The notes beneath the pieces were generated by a model. The model saw nothing but the letters and a program-made list of their open reading frames with translations, had not been told where the DNA came from and did no database searches. From Caryophanales bacterium UBA5732 (GTDB taxonomy: Bacteria; Bacillota_I; Bacilli_A; Izemoplasmatales; Hujiaoplasmataceae): 38,049 nucleotides of DNA. Both the position numbers and the translations under genes were made by a program. Positions 25,977 through 33,579 of this stretch are shown here, piece after piece. Location of the stretch: positions 1 through 38,049 of the forward strand of contig DIGC01000113.1 of the NCBI GenBank assembly GCA_002419445.1, written 5' to 3'. Position 1 is the first letter of the stretch. Each line of letters opens with the position of its first letter.

Positions 25977-26713
25977 TGGGCAATGTCATATTGAAGATCT
26001 CTAATTTAGTCGTAGATTATGGGATTATCAGAGCAATTAAAGGTATAGATTTAGAGATAGAAAAAGGAAATATTGTCGCTATTTTAGGGGCAAATGGAGC
26101 TGGCAAATCATCAGTTATAAGAACTATAAACGGTCTTGTTAAACCAAAATCTGGTAAAATTATTTTCGAGGATGAAAATATTTCTGGATTAAATCCGCAC
26201 AAAATTGCCAAAAAAGGTATCATTCAATCTCCTGAAGGCAGACACATTTTCAAAGGTTTGACTGTTGAAGAAAATCTTTTAGTTGGAGCTTACTCTTTGA
26301 AAGCGCCTAAAGGCGAATCGACAAAGAAACTTAAACAGCAAATTCTTGCTGAAGTGTACTCATACTTTCCGGTTCTAAAAGAGAGAAGAAAACAACAGGC
26401 TTCAACTCTATCTGGTGGTGAGCAACAAATGCTCGCGATCGGTAGAGCATTGATGGCAAAACCAAAACTATTGCTTCTTGATGAACCTTCACTTGGATTA
26501 GCGCCGATGATTGTGAAGGATATTTTTAGAATTATCACGGAAATTAAGGCTGCAGGAAATACTATTTTACTGGTGGAACAAAACGCTTTTCAAACTTTAA
26601 AGATTGCCGATGAAGTTTATGTAATGGAATTGGGTAAAATTAAAACTAAGGGTACGGCTGAAGAACTACTTAAGGACGAACAATTAGTTGAAGCATATTT
26701 AGGAAAAAAATAG
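25976..26713 (+). CDS. livF: LIV-type ABC ATPase (LivF-like)
   Basis: 245 residues, the second ATPase of the importer, overlapping livG by one base. It has Walker A GANGAGKSS (37-45 region), Q-loop, signature LSGGEQQMLAIGRAL, Walker B LLLLDEPSLGLAP and a switch His replaced by Gln in LLVEQN, as usual for LivF. Normal length. It pairs with LivG as a heterodimer. Confidence 0.93.
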   Translation: MGNVILKISNLVVDYGIIRAIKGIDLEIEKGNIVAILGANGAGKSSVIRTINGLVKPKSGKIIFEDENISGLNPHKIAKKGIIQSPEGRHIFKGLTVEENLLVGAYSLKAPKGESTKKLKQQILAEVYSYFPVLKERRKQQASTLSGGEQQMLAIGRALMAKPKLLLLDEPSLGLAPMIVKDIFRIITEIKAAGNTILLVEQNAFQTLKIADEVYVMELGKIKTKGTAEELLKDEQLVEAYLGKK

Positions 26714-26765
26714 GTAAGTACCGATTATTCGGTTAACATACAAAAATAGAAAAAGGAGAAATAAT

Positions 26766-28145
26766 ATGAAGAAATTAGTTTTAACAGCATTCGTTATTTT
26801 GTTTGGTGTTGTATTAGTTGCTTGCGGTGGTACAACAACTACTGCGGCGCCAACTACAGCTCAACCAACAACCGCTGCACCTACTGACGCTCCAACAACT
26901 GAAGAACAAATCGTTGTTCAAGGCGTTACAGAAACAACTATCAAAGTTGGTAATGCAGCTTCAACTACCGGCGCTGGCGCTGGTGTTGGCGTTCCGTTCA
27001 ACGCTGGTATTCAAGCTTATTTTGAATACATCAATTCCCAAGGTGGAATCGATGGCAGAACTATCCAATTCGTCACTTATGATGATGAAACTGATCCAAC
27101 AAAGGGTTTGACTTATACTGAAAGATTAATCGAAGAAGATGAAGTTTTCGCTTTGGTCGGACATTTTGGTACATGGACAGTTGGCGCAACTCTTGAATTA
27201 ATCCAAGAAGTTGGCGTTCCAATGGTTTATGCAGCTACTGGTATCAACTCACTTTACTTCCAAGAATCAGTGGGAAATCCAGTTCTAGCTGTTCAACCAA
27301 TCTATATGACAGACGGTAGAATCATGACAGCTAGAGCTATCAAAGAAGCTGTTTATGGTGTAAATCATGACGAAGCGCTTCCTGAAGGAGCAAAGATTGG
27401 TGTCATCTACACCAATGATGACGTCGGATTATCAATCAAGGCTGGTATCGAACAAGAAGCAGAAATTTTAGGAAAATCAGCTGATATGGTTTACCAAGCA
27501 GTTACTACATCATATGCAACAGCAGTCACTTTATTAAAGGCTTCTGGCGTATCTGCAGTAATCTTAGCAATGAACCAAGAACCATTTGGATACTCTTTGC
27601 AACAAATGCATAATTTGGCACTTAACGTTCCAGTATTCTCTTCTTATGTAAATGCTGACGTATCATACGTTAACCACACTTTATACAATCAAGCTCGTCC
27701 AATTTATGTTAATGCATGGTTAGATTTACTTGATCCAGAAGGTATCAGTGGTTTACATCAAGACTATTGGGATTATTATGGCATCATTTCCACTGGTTCA
27801 TTCTCTCAATACGCTCTAAACAACTTCGCAATCGCTGGTTATATGGCAGCTTATATCTTCGTTGAAGGCTTGAAGAGAGTCGAAGCAGCTGAAGTTGAAC
27901 TTACTTGGGACAATTACATTGCCCAAATGGAATCTGAAGTATTAGATATTCCTATGGGCGGTATGGTTGATTGGACAAATGGTAAGAGATGGGGTATCGC
28001 AGAAATGTCAATGTTGCAATATACATACGTAGCTGGCGACAATCCACTTACAACTGACGTAGTTGAAACAGATTATTTATACGAATCATTCGGTAAAGTT
28101 AGAGAAATCGAAACAATCGAAGAAATCGAAGCAAAAGGCAACTAA
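26766..28145 (+). CDS. LIV-type ABC transporter substrate-binding lipoprotein
   Basis: 459 residues. The signal ends VVLVAC with lipobox Cys 20, followed by a Thr/Ala/Pro-rich linker to about 47 as a tether, then a type I periplasmic-binding-protein fold of the LivJ/LivK class: TIKVGNAASTTGAGAGVGVPF, INSQGGIDGRTIQFVTYDDETDP, and GPFG-like HFGTWT. AAGGAG precedes the ATG. It captures the ligand outside and delivers it to LivH/LivM. The ligand cannot be named. A small ACCGA-TTAT-TCGGT hairpin (26720-26733) lies in front of it and a GC-rich hairpin follows. Confidence 0.9.
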   Translation: MKKLVLTAFVILFGVVLVACGGTTTTAAPTTAQPTTAAPTDAPTTEEQIVVQGVTETTIKVGNAASTTGAGAGVGVPFNAGIQAYFEYINSQGGIDGRTIQFVTYDDETDPTKGLTYTERLIEEDEVFALVGHFGTWTVGATLELIQEVGVPMVYAATGINSLYFQESVGNPVLAVQPIYMTDGRIMTARAIKEAVYGVNHDEALPEGAKIGVIYTNDDVGLSIKAGIEQEAEILGKSADMVYQAVTTSYATAVTLLKASGVSAVILAMNQEPFGYSLQQMHNLALNVPVFSSYVNADVSYVNHTLYNQARPIYVNAWLDLLDPEGISGLHQDYWDYYGIISTGSFSQYALNNFAIAGYMAAYIFVEGLKRVEAAEVELTWDNYIAQMESEVLDIPMGGMVDWTNGKRWGIAEMSMLQYTYVAGDNPLTTDVVETDYLYESFGKVREIETIEEIEAKGN

Positions 28146-28167
28146 TATTCTATTTTTCGAGGTTTTT

Positions 28168-28191
28168 GAGGGGGAGATTTATCTCTCCCTC
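28168..28191 (+). other. Intercistronic hairpin after the binding-protein gene
   Basis: GAGGGGGAGAT (28168-28178) pairs with ATCTCTCCCTC (28181-28191), with one G-U pair. It is not followed by a T-run, so it is not a simple terminator. A stabilising or attenuating hairpin that raises binding-protein expression over the genes downstream is likely. Confidence 0.6.
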
Positions 28192-28226
28192 TATATCCTT
28201 GAAGTAATTATTGAAGGGGTAAAGCA

Positions 28227-29549
28227 ATGAAAGAACATAAAATTGTAAAAATCGAACAAGTACTAGATTTAATCAAGAGCAACGATGAAATTGTGGTAGG
28301 CATGGCTGCCAACGAACCACAAAAATTTATGAAGAACCTACATATCATCGCTGACAAAGTAAAGAATGTCACGGTGACCAATTGTTTGCCGATAGTTGAG
28401 GCAGATTTTTTTACAAATGAAAAATTACGAGATTCTTTTTTCTTAGATAGTTGGTTCTATACTAAGACTTTAAGAAGCGTAAGTAAAAATGGAAATATCT
28501 CGTTTATTCCTAACCATTTACATTTAGCAGGAAGAAGACGATTAGATCATAAAACACCTAATATCTTTATTACAGCCGCTACTCCGCCGGACAAACATGG
28601 TTTCATGTCTCTTTCAACGTCTAATGTTTATGAAAAACAAATGGTTGAAGAAGCTGATATTGTTGTCTTTGAAATTAACCCTAACTTCCCAAGAACTTTT
28701 GGCGATATGGAAGTTAGTATTCACGACGTTGATTATCTAGTTGAAACTTCTTATCAGGTACCAACTTTACCTTATGTTGAACCTAATGAAAAAGATATGA
28801 TGATTGGTAAACTAATCGCTGATAAGATTAATGATGGCGATAGCATTCAATTAGGAATCGGCGGGATTCCAAATGCCGTTGCTAAATCTTTAATCCATAA
28901 AAAAGATTTAGGAATTCATACGGAAATGTTTACGTCCGGAATGATTGATTTGATCGAAGCTGGAGTTATTACCGGTAAAAAGAAAACACTTCATAAAAAC
29001 AAACATGTGTGTTGTTTTGCAATGGGTTCTAAAGAACTTTACGAATATATCGACAACAATCCGTCGGTCATGATTTTACCTGGATCTTATGTTAATGACC
29101 CAGCTGTTATGGCTTTAAATGACAATCAAGTATCGATCAACGCAACAATCGAAATTGATTTAACCGGTCAATGCGCTTCTGAAGCTGTCGGCACAAGACA
29201 AATATCAGGTACCGGCGGACAAGCCGATACGGCTATCGGCGCCCAAAACGCTAAGAACGGTCGCGCTTTTATCGCGCTTTATTCAACCGCCACAGTTAAA
29301 AACAAAGTAACCGGAGAAATTGAAGAAGTATCGAAGATCGTTCCGACCTTACAACCAGGTGCAGCAGTATCTTTATCGAGAAATGATGTAGATTATGTGG
29401 TTACTGAATATGGTATAGTCCGTTTAAGAGGCACAAATATCAGAGAAAGAGCTAAACTTTTAATTAGTATCGCTCATCCTAAATTTAGGGACGAACTATT
29501 AAAAGGCGCTATTGAAGCAGGTTTTATTCATGAGCATTTTTCGTTATAA
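28227..29549 (+). CDS. Acetyl-CoA hydrolase/CoA-transferase family (4-hydroxybutyrate CoA-transferase-like)
   Basis: 440 residues with GAAGGGG as ribosome site. Two-domain CoA-transferase of the Cat1/AbfT group, which move CoA between acetyl-CoA and a carboxylic acid. The catalytic Glu is E233 in GIHTEMFTSGMIDL, and the C-terminal block SEAVGTRQISGTGGQADTAIGA is the family CoA-binding signature. PNHLHLAGRRRL and DKHGFMSL are also typical. It could activate an imported carboxylate with CoA. Fused in the same operon with thiolase, reductase and transporter. Whether it acts on butyrate, 3- or 4-hydroxybutyrate or another acid cannot be decided here. Confidence 0.85.
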   Translation: MKEHKIVKIEQVLDLIKSNDEIVVGMAANEPQKFMKNLHIIADKVKNVTVTNCLPIVEADFFTNEKLRDSFFLDSWFYTKTLRSVSKNGNISFIPNHLHLAGRRRLDHKTPNIFITAATPPDKHGFMSLSTSNVYEKQMVEEADIVVFEINPNFPRTFGDMEVSIHDVDYLVETSYQVPTLPYVEPNEKDMMIGKLIADKINDGDSIQLGIGGIPNAVAKSLIHKKDLGIHTEMFTSGMIDLIEAGVITGKKKTLHKNKHVCCFAMGSKELYEYIDNNPSVMILPGSYVNDPAVMALNDNQVSINATIEIDLTGQCASEAVGTRQISGTGGQADTAIGAQNAKNGRAFIALYSTATVKNKVTGEIEEVSKIVPTLQPGAAVSLSRNDVDYVVTEYGIVRLRGTNIRERAKLLISIAHPKFRDELLKGAIEAGFIHEHFSL

Positions 29550-30354
29550 TAATCACGATATCTTTTATGAAAAAGATGGTGAAGAAAAGTCCCCGAAATT
29601 ATTAATCCTAAACGGTATCATGATGAGCACAAAATCATGGATTCCTTTTATTGAAACTTTAAAAGAACATTTTCAAGTTATCAGATTGGACTTTTTTGAT
29701 CAAGGACAATCGGTTAAGTTAGATTATTTTTATACTCAACAAATTCAAATTGATTTAATCAAAGCATTATTAGATTATTTAAATATTGAAAAAATCAATA
29801 TTGCCGGAATTTCATATGGTGGTGAAGTCGCACTGCTTTTTGCTTGTCATTACCAACAATACGTTAATCGCTTAATATTATTTAATTCATCGGCTTATAC
29901 CAATCCTTGGTTAAAGGATATCGGCGATGGTTGGATTAAAGCTGGAAGTACCAGAAACGGCGGACTCTATTATAAAACAACGATACCTGTAATCTATTCA
30001 TCAAAATATTATGAAGAAAAGCTCGATTGGATGCAACGCCGTGAACAAATATTGGTTCCTGTTTTTTCTAACCCCATCTTTTTAGACGCTATGGAACGCT
30101 TGACAAGAAGTGCCGAAAGTTTTGATGTGAGAGAACTTTTAAAAAATCTTAATCTTCCGGTAATGATTGTAACCGCTGAAGCGGATATTTTAACTCCTAA
30201 AAAGGATCAAGAATATCTATATAAGAATATTAAAGATAGTAATTGGGTAATAATTCCTGAAGTGGGTCACGCTTCGATGTATGAAAACCCTAGTATGTTC
30301 ACAACGCTTATTACTGGTTTCTTCTTAATTAAAGAGATTAAATATAATATTTGA
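29530..30354 (+). CDS. Alpha/beta-hydrolase family protein (1)
   Basis: 274 residues from ATG 29530, overlapping the previous gene by 20 bases; an earlier TTG at 29512 has no better ribosome site. Alpha/beta-hydrolase fold: GISYGG nucleophile elbow (S95), oxyanion region ILNGIMMSTKSW near 26-37, acid in VTAEADILTP and His in EVGHASMYE. It is cytoplasmic with no signal. Weak ribosome binding suggests translational coupling. An esterase, thioesterase or C-C hydrolase acting on the operon's substrate is likely; the specific reaction is unknown. Confidence 0.75.
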   Translation: MSIFRYNNHDIFYEKDGEEKSPKLLILNGIMMSTKSWIPFIETLKEHFQVIRLDFFDQGQSVKLDYFYTQQIQIDLIKALLDYLNIEKINIAGISYGGEVALLFACHYQQYVNRLILFNSSAYTNPWLKDIGDGWIKAGSTRNGGLYYKTTIPVIYSSKYYEEKLDWMQRREQILVPVFSNPIFLDAMERLTRSAESFDVRELLKNLNLPVMIVTAEADILTPKKDQEYLYKNIKDSNWVIIPEVGHASMYENPSMFTTLITGFFLIKEIKYNI

Positions 30355-30365
30355 TGGAGGATTTT

Positions 30366-31250
30366 ATGGAAAAGAAATTTGTGTTATTAAAGAACAAAGA
30401 GACGATTGCTTACTTAGAAAAAGGTACTGGTGATAAATACTTAATTTTAGTGCATGGTAATTTCTCTTCAAGCGTCTATTACAAACCTTTACTTGATCGA
30501 TTACCTGAAGATATTCATACTTTAGCAGTAGATATGCGCGGTTTTGGCGATTCAAGTTATTTAAAGAAGGTTATGTCTTTAAAAGACCTAGCTGAAGACG
30601 TGAAATTATTCATGGACGCTTTAAAGATTGAAAAGGCAGATATTGCCGGTTGGTCATTAGGCGGCGGTGTGGTAATGGAATTTGCGGCACTTTATCCGGA
30701 AAGACTTAATAAACTTATTTTAATTAATTCAACTACTTATAAAGGTTATCCAGTCTTTAAAAAAGATCCTAATGGCCAAATTAAATTAGGTGAAGTCTAT
30801 TCCACTAGAGAAGAAATGGCTGAAGATCCGATTCAAGTTAAACCATTGTTACTAGGTTTAGCGGCACAGAATTTTGATTTTATTAAGTATATCTTTGATT
30901 TAACAATCTATACTTATAATAAGCCTACTGAAGAAGATTATAAATTATATATTACTGATTCCTTAAAACAAAGGAACTTAGTCGATGTCGATTGGGCTTT
31001 AGCTAGTTTGAATATGGGTGAAGTTCATAACTTATATTCACCGGGAGAAGGGACAATCAAAAACATTAAAGCGAAAACTTTACATTTTTGGGGAACTCAT
31101 GATAAGACAGTACCTGAATATATGGTGCTTGATAACATAAAAGCTTTAGAAGAACTATCCACCTATGTAAAATTTGATCAATGCGGTCATTCGCCGCTTG
31201 TGGATAAACCTGACGAATTAACAAACTTAATCATGGACTTTATTAGCTAG
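30366..31250 (+). CDS. Alpha/beta-hydrolase family protein (2)
   Basis: 294 residues from ATG 30366, five bases after GGAGG (30356-30360), which rules out the TTG/ATG 12-15 bases upstream. Complete alpha/beta-hydrolase triad: S97 in GWSLGG, Asp in HFWGTHDKTVPE and His in CGHSPLVDKP, with HGNF in the oxyanion segment. It lies right after hydrolase 1 with similar fold but little detailed similarity, so they are probably not a recent duplicate. It could hydrolyse a CoA or polyester intermediate. It is the last gene of the operon. Confidence 0.77.
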   Translation: MEKKFVLLKNKETIAYLEKGTGDKYLILVHGNFSSSVYYKPLLDRLPEDIHTLAVDMRGFGDSSYLKKVMSLKDLAEDVKLFMDALKIEKADIAGWSLGGGVVMEFAALYPERLNKLILINSTTYKGYPVFKKDPNGQIKLGEVYSTREEMAEDPIQVKPLLLGLAAQNFDFIKYIFDLTIYTYNKPTEEDYKLYITDSLKQRNLVDVDWALASLNMGEVHNLYSPGEGTIKNIKAKTLHFWGTHDKTVPEYMVLDNIKALEELSTYVKFDQCGHSPLVDKPDELTNLIMDFIS

Positions 31251-31284
31251 ATTTTAGCTAGCGGATTTCTCCTTTCTTATTATT

Positions 31285-31324
31285 AGAGATGCTTCCAAAT
31301 ATGAAAAACGGAGGGAGCATCTCT
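31285..31324. other. Hairpin after the operon
   Basis: Nine-base arms AGAGATGCT (31285-31293) and AGCATCTCT (31316-31324) with TCC/GGA inside and no T-run on either strand. It lies between the end of the thiolase operon and the promoter of riboswitch 2. Function unknown; possibly a non-canonical terminator or insulator. Confidence 0.5.
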
Positions 31325-31362
31325 AAAAGAAAGTAAAAATGAATAAATTTAGTACAAAGGAC

Positions 31363-31391
31363 TTGACAAAGATAATTGACTATAATATAAT
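31363..31391 (+). promoter_or_regulatory. Consensus sigma-A promoter of riboswitch operon 2
   Basis: Perfect TTGACA (31363-31368) and TATAAT (31386-31391) with a 17-base spacer, like the promoter at 9969-9997. Confidence 0.85.
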
Positions 31392-31397
31392 CTAAGC

Positions 31398-31472
31398 GTA
31401 AATAGCAAAACTAGCGAAAGTTAGTGACGCAAAGCTATAGGGCCTTCTCATGCAGGTGGTAGCCAGTTGCCG
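31398..31472 (+). promoter_or_regulatory. c-di-GMP-I (GEMM-I) riboswitch, copy 2
   Basis: The aptamer is almost identical to copy 1: GCAA (31405-31408) / TTGC (31467-31470) outer helix, a GAAA-capped hairpin with ACTAGC/GTTAGT arms (compensated changes against copy 1), GACGCAAAGC (31426-31435) and a GGGCC...GGTAGCC hairpin with a different loop. It precedes the surface-protein locus at 31620-38049. Confidence 0.92.
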
Positions 31473-31499
31473 TTATCTTAAAAGATGAGGGCATTTTTT
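31468..31499 (+). terminator. Riboswitch-coupled intrinsic terminator 2
   Basis: TGCC (31468-31471) pairs with GGCA (31490-31493); after a G-G mismatch TTATC pairs with GATGA, with a TTAAAA loop and six T at 31494-31499. Relative to terminator 1 a G-C pair became A-T, which preserves the helix. Confidence 0.82.
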
Positions 31500-31552
31500 A
31501 TTTCTTATGAAAGTTATATTTGTGAAAAGTAAAAAATGTAAACTCTATAAAG

Positions 31553-31586
31553 GTGATGGCTTTTTTTGATATAAAGAAGCCCTCAC
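31553..31586 (+). other. Leader hairpin shared with riboswitch locus 1
   Basis: GTGATGGCTT (31553-31562) pairs with AAGCCCTCAC (31577-31586) with one mismatch. It stands at the same place, between terminator and first gene, as the hairpin at 10144-10165. The rest of 31500-31619 holds no gene. Confidence 0.5.
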
Positions 31587-31619
31587 TTAAATCCAAGATT
31601 GGGGGGATTCGTTTGCGGT

Positions 31620-32387
31620 ATGAGCCAAAAGACTAAGTTAGCTATTCATATTGTAAATGCCTCAAAAGCGGCTAAAATCGCCAAAGCCAGTCGATTGGGA
31701 ATTGCCGTTAGTGCTGTACTGGTGTTTCTGATTTTTGCGGTATCGTATTATGGCACTGTGGTTGGTAATTTTACCTTCAGTGTTGATGGTATGGCTAGAG
31801 AAGCAGGAATCTCTATGTATGAGTATGCTGATCTAAAAGATTATAAAACCAGAGTAGTATCCGCTAAGGTTGAAGATAACCAAGGGATGACAGGATATTG
31901 CGGAACAGAGTATTATGACGGTTCACAAGGCGAAGAGGTTTGTATACCTGGTGATGAGTATTTTGTTAACACAGACGGACCAAATAACAGTTTTTCGTAC
32001 ATCGCTCACACATTTTATGTTGAAAACGCTGGTGACTTTGATTTAGATGTTTCAGCGACAATCAATATTCTAGCAGCTCTTAGAGGTGCAGAAGAAGCAA
32101 TTAGAGTCAGAGTTATTATCGATGGAGTAGCAACGACATACGCTAAGGTCCAATCAGAAAATGGTGACGCTCCAGGTGAGTTAGAACCGCTAACAAGTAG
32201 TTTTTACAGTATTGATAAAGTAATGTATCAAGAATTTATTAAAATGGCACCAGGAGATACGATAAAAGTAACATTGATAGTTTGGTATGAAGGCACAGAT
32301 GCCGATCATACTAACGCAATCTTTGATGGCGGAGTTAAATTAGATATGAAATTCTCTGTTATTAAAGTTTATGATGACGTGCAATAA
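31620..32387 (+). CDS. Membrane-anchored TasA/camelysin-like extracellular protein
   Basis: 255 residues from ATG 31620; GGGGGG at 31601-31606 is rather far (13 bases), and a TTG at 31599 in frame cannot be excluded. A basic stretch (residues 1-27), then one hydrophobic segment about 28-52 (VLVFLIFAVSYYGTVVG) without the AWF end, so it may stay anchored. The outside part ends VTLIVWYEGTDADHTN, and its WYEG-D-N pattern is the same as in the next gene, marking a TasA/camelysin-like beta-sandwich. Two Cys (YCGTEYYD...EEVC) may form a disulphide. First gene behind riboswitch 2. It could be the anchor or nucleator for the secreted fibre protein that follows. Confidence 0.6.
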   Translation: MSQKTKLAIHIVNASKAAKIAKASRLGIAVSAVLVFLIFAVSYYGTVVGNFTFSVDGMAREAGISMYEYADLKDYKTRVVSAKVEDNQGMTGYCGTEYYDGSQGEEVCIPGDEYFVNTDGPNNSFSYIAHTFYVENAGDFDLDVSATINILAALRGAEEAIRVRVIIDGVATTYAKVQSENGDAPGELEPLTSSFYSIDKVMYQEFIKMAPGDTIKVTLIVWYEGTDADHTNAIFDGGVKLDMKFSVIKVYDDVQ

Positions 32388-32439
32388 ATTTTTAATTGCT
32401 AAAAATTTAAAAATAAAATATTTATAAAGGAGAAAAAAT

Positions 32440-33378
32440 ATGAAAGGTTTAAGAAACAAAGTGATTCTTTCGGGAATCGTATTATTATTCGCATTTATCG
32501 CAACAATAGGTTCTACTTATGCATGGTTTACAGTATCTACTGAAAGCAATGTTACTGGAATTAATCTTGAGGTTACCGCTGCTGATAACTTATTGATTAG
32601 ACCAAAATCAATAACTAATAGTGCATCAGAAACTTTTAATTACTTAAGGGATACATTTAACTATAGTACTAGTGTAACCGCTTCTGATTTAGAAGATGAA
32701 GGTTATTTCTATGAAGATCCTACAACCAAATTAATCCCTTGGAGATTAAAACCGTCTACTACTATTTCAAATCAAGGTACTGTTAATGTTAATGATCCTC
32801 AAGGAGGATTATATTATATTAATAACATTGATGCTGTAAGACTTGGAAACGGAACTGATGTTACTCCTCTTTATACCATAGCAACTGATAACCTAAATGG
32901 CGGTAACTACATAACATTAGAATTTTGGATGTTATCACAATCTGATGATCCGCAGGCTATTGAACTAAATAGTTTTTCGATTTCATCATCAAGTGGTAAC
33001 TCTACAGCTCAAGCAAATGTTCAAAATGCTACGAGATTAGCTTTTTGGGGCGATGACAGTACATGGGAAACTGAAATGTTAGTAGAAGATTCTACATTTG
33101 TTCCTGTAGTTGGAAGCACTTATATATTTGCAAATGACAGCGATTATGGTTATTCAATTGCAACAACCTTAACACCTGTTACCGCGCCTACACCTGTGCC
33201 AGCAGCACCAACTGTAAACACTACAGCATCAGCGGTTACTTCAATATATACACTTCAACCTAACACGCCTACAATAATGACAGTTGTCATTTACATTGAA
33301 GGCTGGGATTTACATGCTTCTAACGATATAATTTTAGCAAATTTCGATATCGCTTTTAGTTTTGCTTTTGTTGGATAA
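32440..33378 (+). CDS. Secreted TasA-like protein with SipW-type signal peptide
   Basis: 312 residues, AAAGGAG before the ATG. The signal (about 7-28) ends GSTYAWFTVST, the SipW-substrate motif. A short acidic beta-rich mature region follows, with a Thr/Pro/Ala-rich linker (PVTAPTPVPAAP, about 245) and a C-terminal VIYIEGWDLHASND that aligns with the WYEG-D-N motif of the previous gene. TasA and camelysin form surface filaments. No anchor is seen at the C-terminus. Immediately downstream sits the SipW-type peptidase likely to process it. Confidence 0.68.
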   Translation: MKGLRNKVILSGIVLLFAFIATIGSTYAWFTVSTESNVTGINLEVTAADNLLIRPKSITNSASETFNYLRDTFNYSTSVTASDLEDEGYFYEDPTTKLIPWRLKPSTTISNQGTVNVNDPQGGLYYINNIDAVRLGNGTDVTPLYTIATDNLNGGNYITLEFWMLSQSDDPQAIELNSFSISSSSGNSTAQANVQNATRLAFWGDDSTWETEMLVEDSTFVPVVGSTYIFANDSDYGYSIATTLTPVTAPTPVPAAPTVNTTASAVTSIYTLQPNTPTIMTVVIYIEGWDLHASNDIILANFDIAFSFAFVG

Positions 33379-33396
33379 TTTTAATTAATAATTACT

Positions 33397-33436
33397 AAAC
33401 ATAACTTAGGGCTTTAAAAGACCCTAAGTTATGTTT
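33397..33436 (+). terminator. Long perfect hairpin after the TasA-like gene
   Basis: 15-base perfect arms, AAACATAACTTAGGG (33397-33411) and CCCTAAGTTATGTTT (33422-33436), loop of ten bases. Only a short T-run follows, so it may be a partial terminator that limits downstream expression. Confidence 0.65.
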
Positions 33437-33511
33437 CCTTACGGGAAAATGATTGTTTTCATTCATTTTGTTTGTAAATGTAACTTTTTTTGCCCATTTC
33501 TCAATTTTGTA

Positions 33512-33540
33512 GTGAAAAATAATTTCTTTTGCTATATAAT
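33512..33540 (+). promoter_or_regulatory. Candidate internal promoter before sipW 1
   Basis: TATAAT at 33535-33540 with a weak GTGAAA at 33512-33517 (17-base spacer). It would give the peptidase-AAA+ genes expression without c-di-GMP. Confidence 0.4.
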
Positions 33541-33579
33541 AGTTAGATGATAGTCTTAATAGTTGAGGAGTGAATACTA

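Noticed and set aside
26818..27111. Overlapping 97-codon frame inside the binding-protein gene
   Set aside because: A +1-frame product of the Thr/Ala/Pro-rich repeat codons; no family resemblance.
19391..31250. Calling the acyl-CoA operon a PHB synthesis locus
   Set aside because: Thiolase and PhaB-like reductase fit, but no PhaC synthase or phasin is present and the importer and CoA-transferase suggest catabolism.
32386..32408. Hairpin of AAATTTTTA and TAAAAATTT between the two TasA-like genes
   Set aside because: Entirely A/T and only nine pairs; too weak to claim as a terminator or regulatory element.
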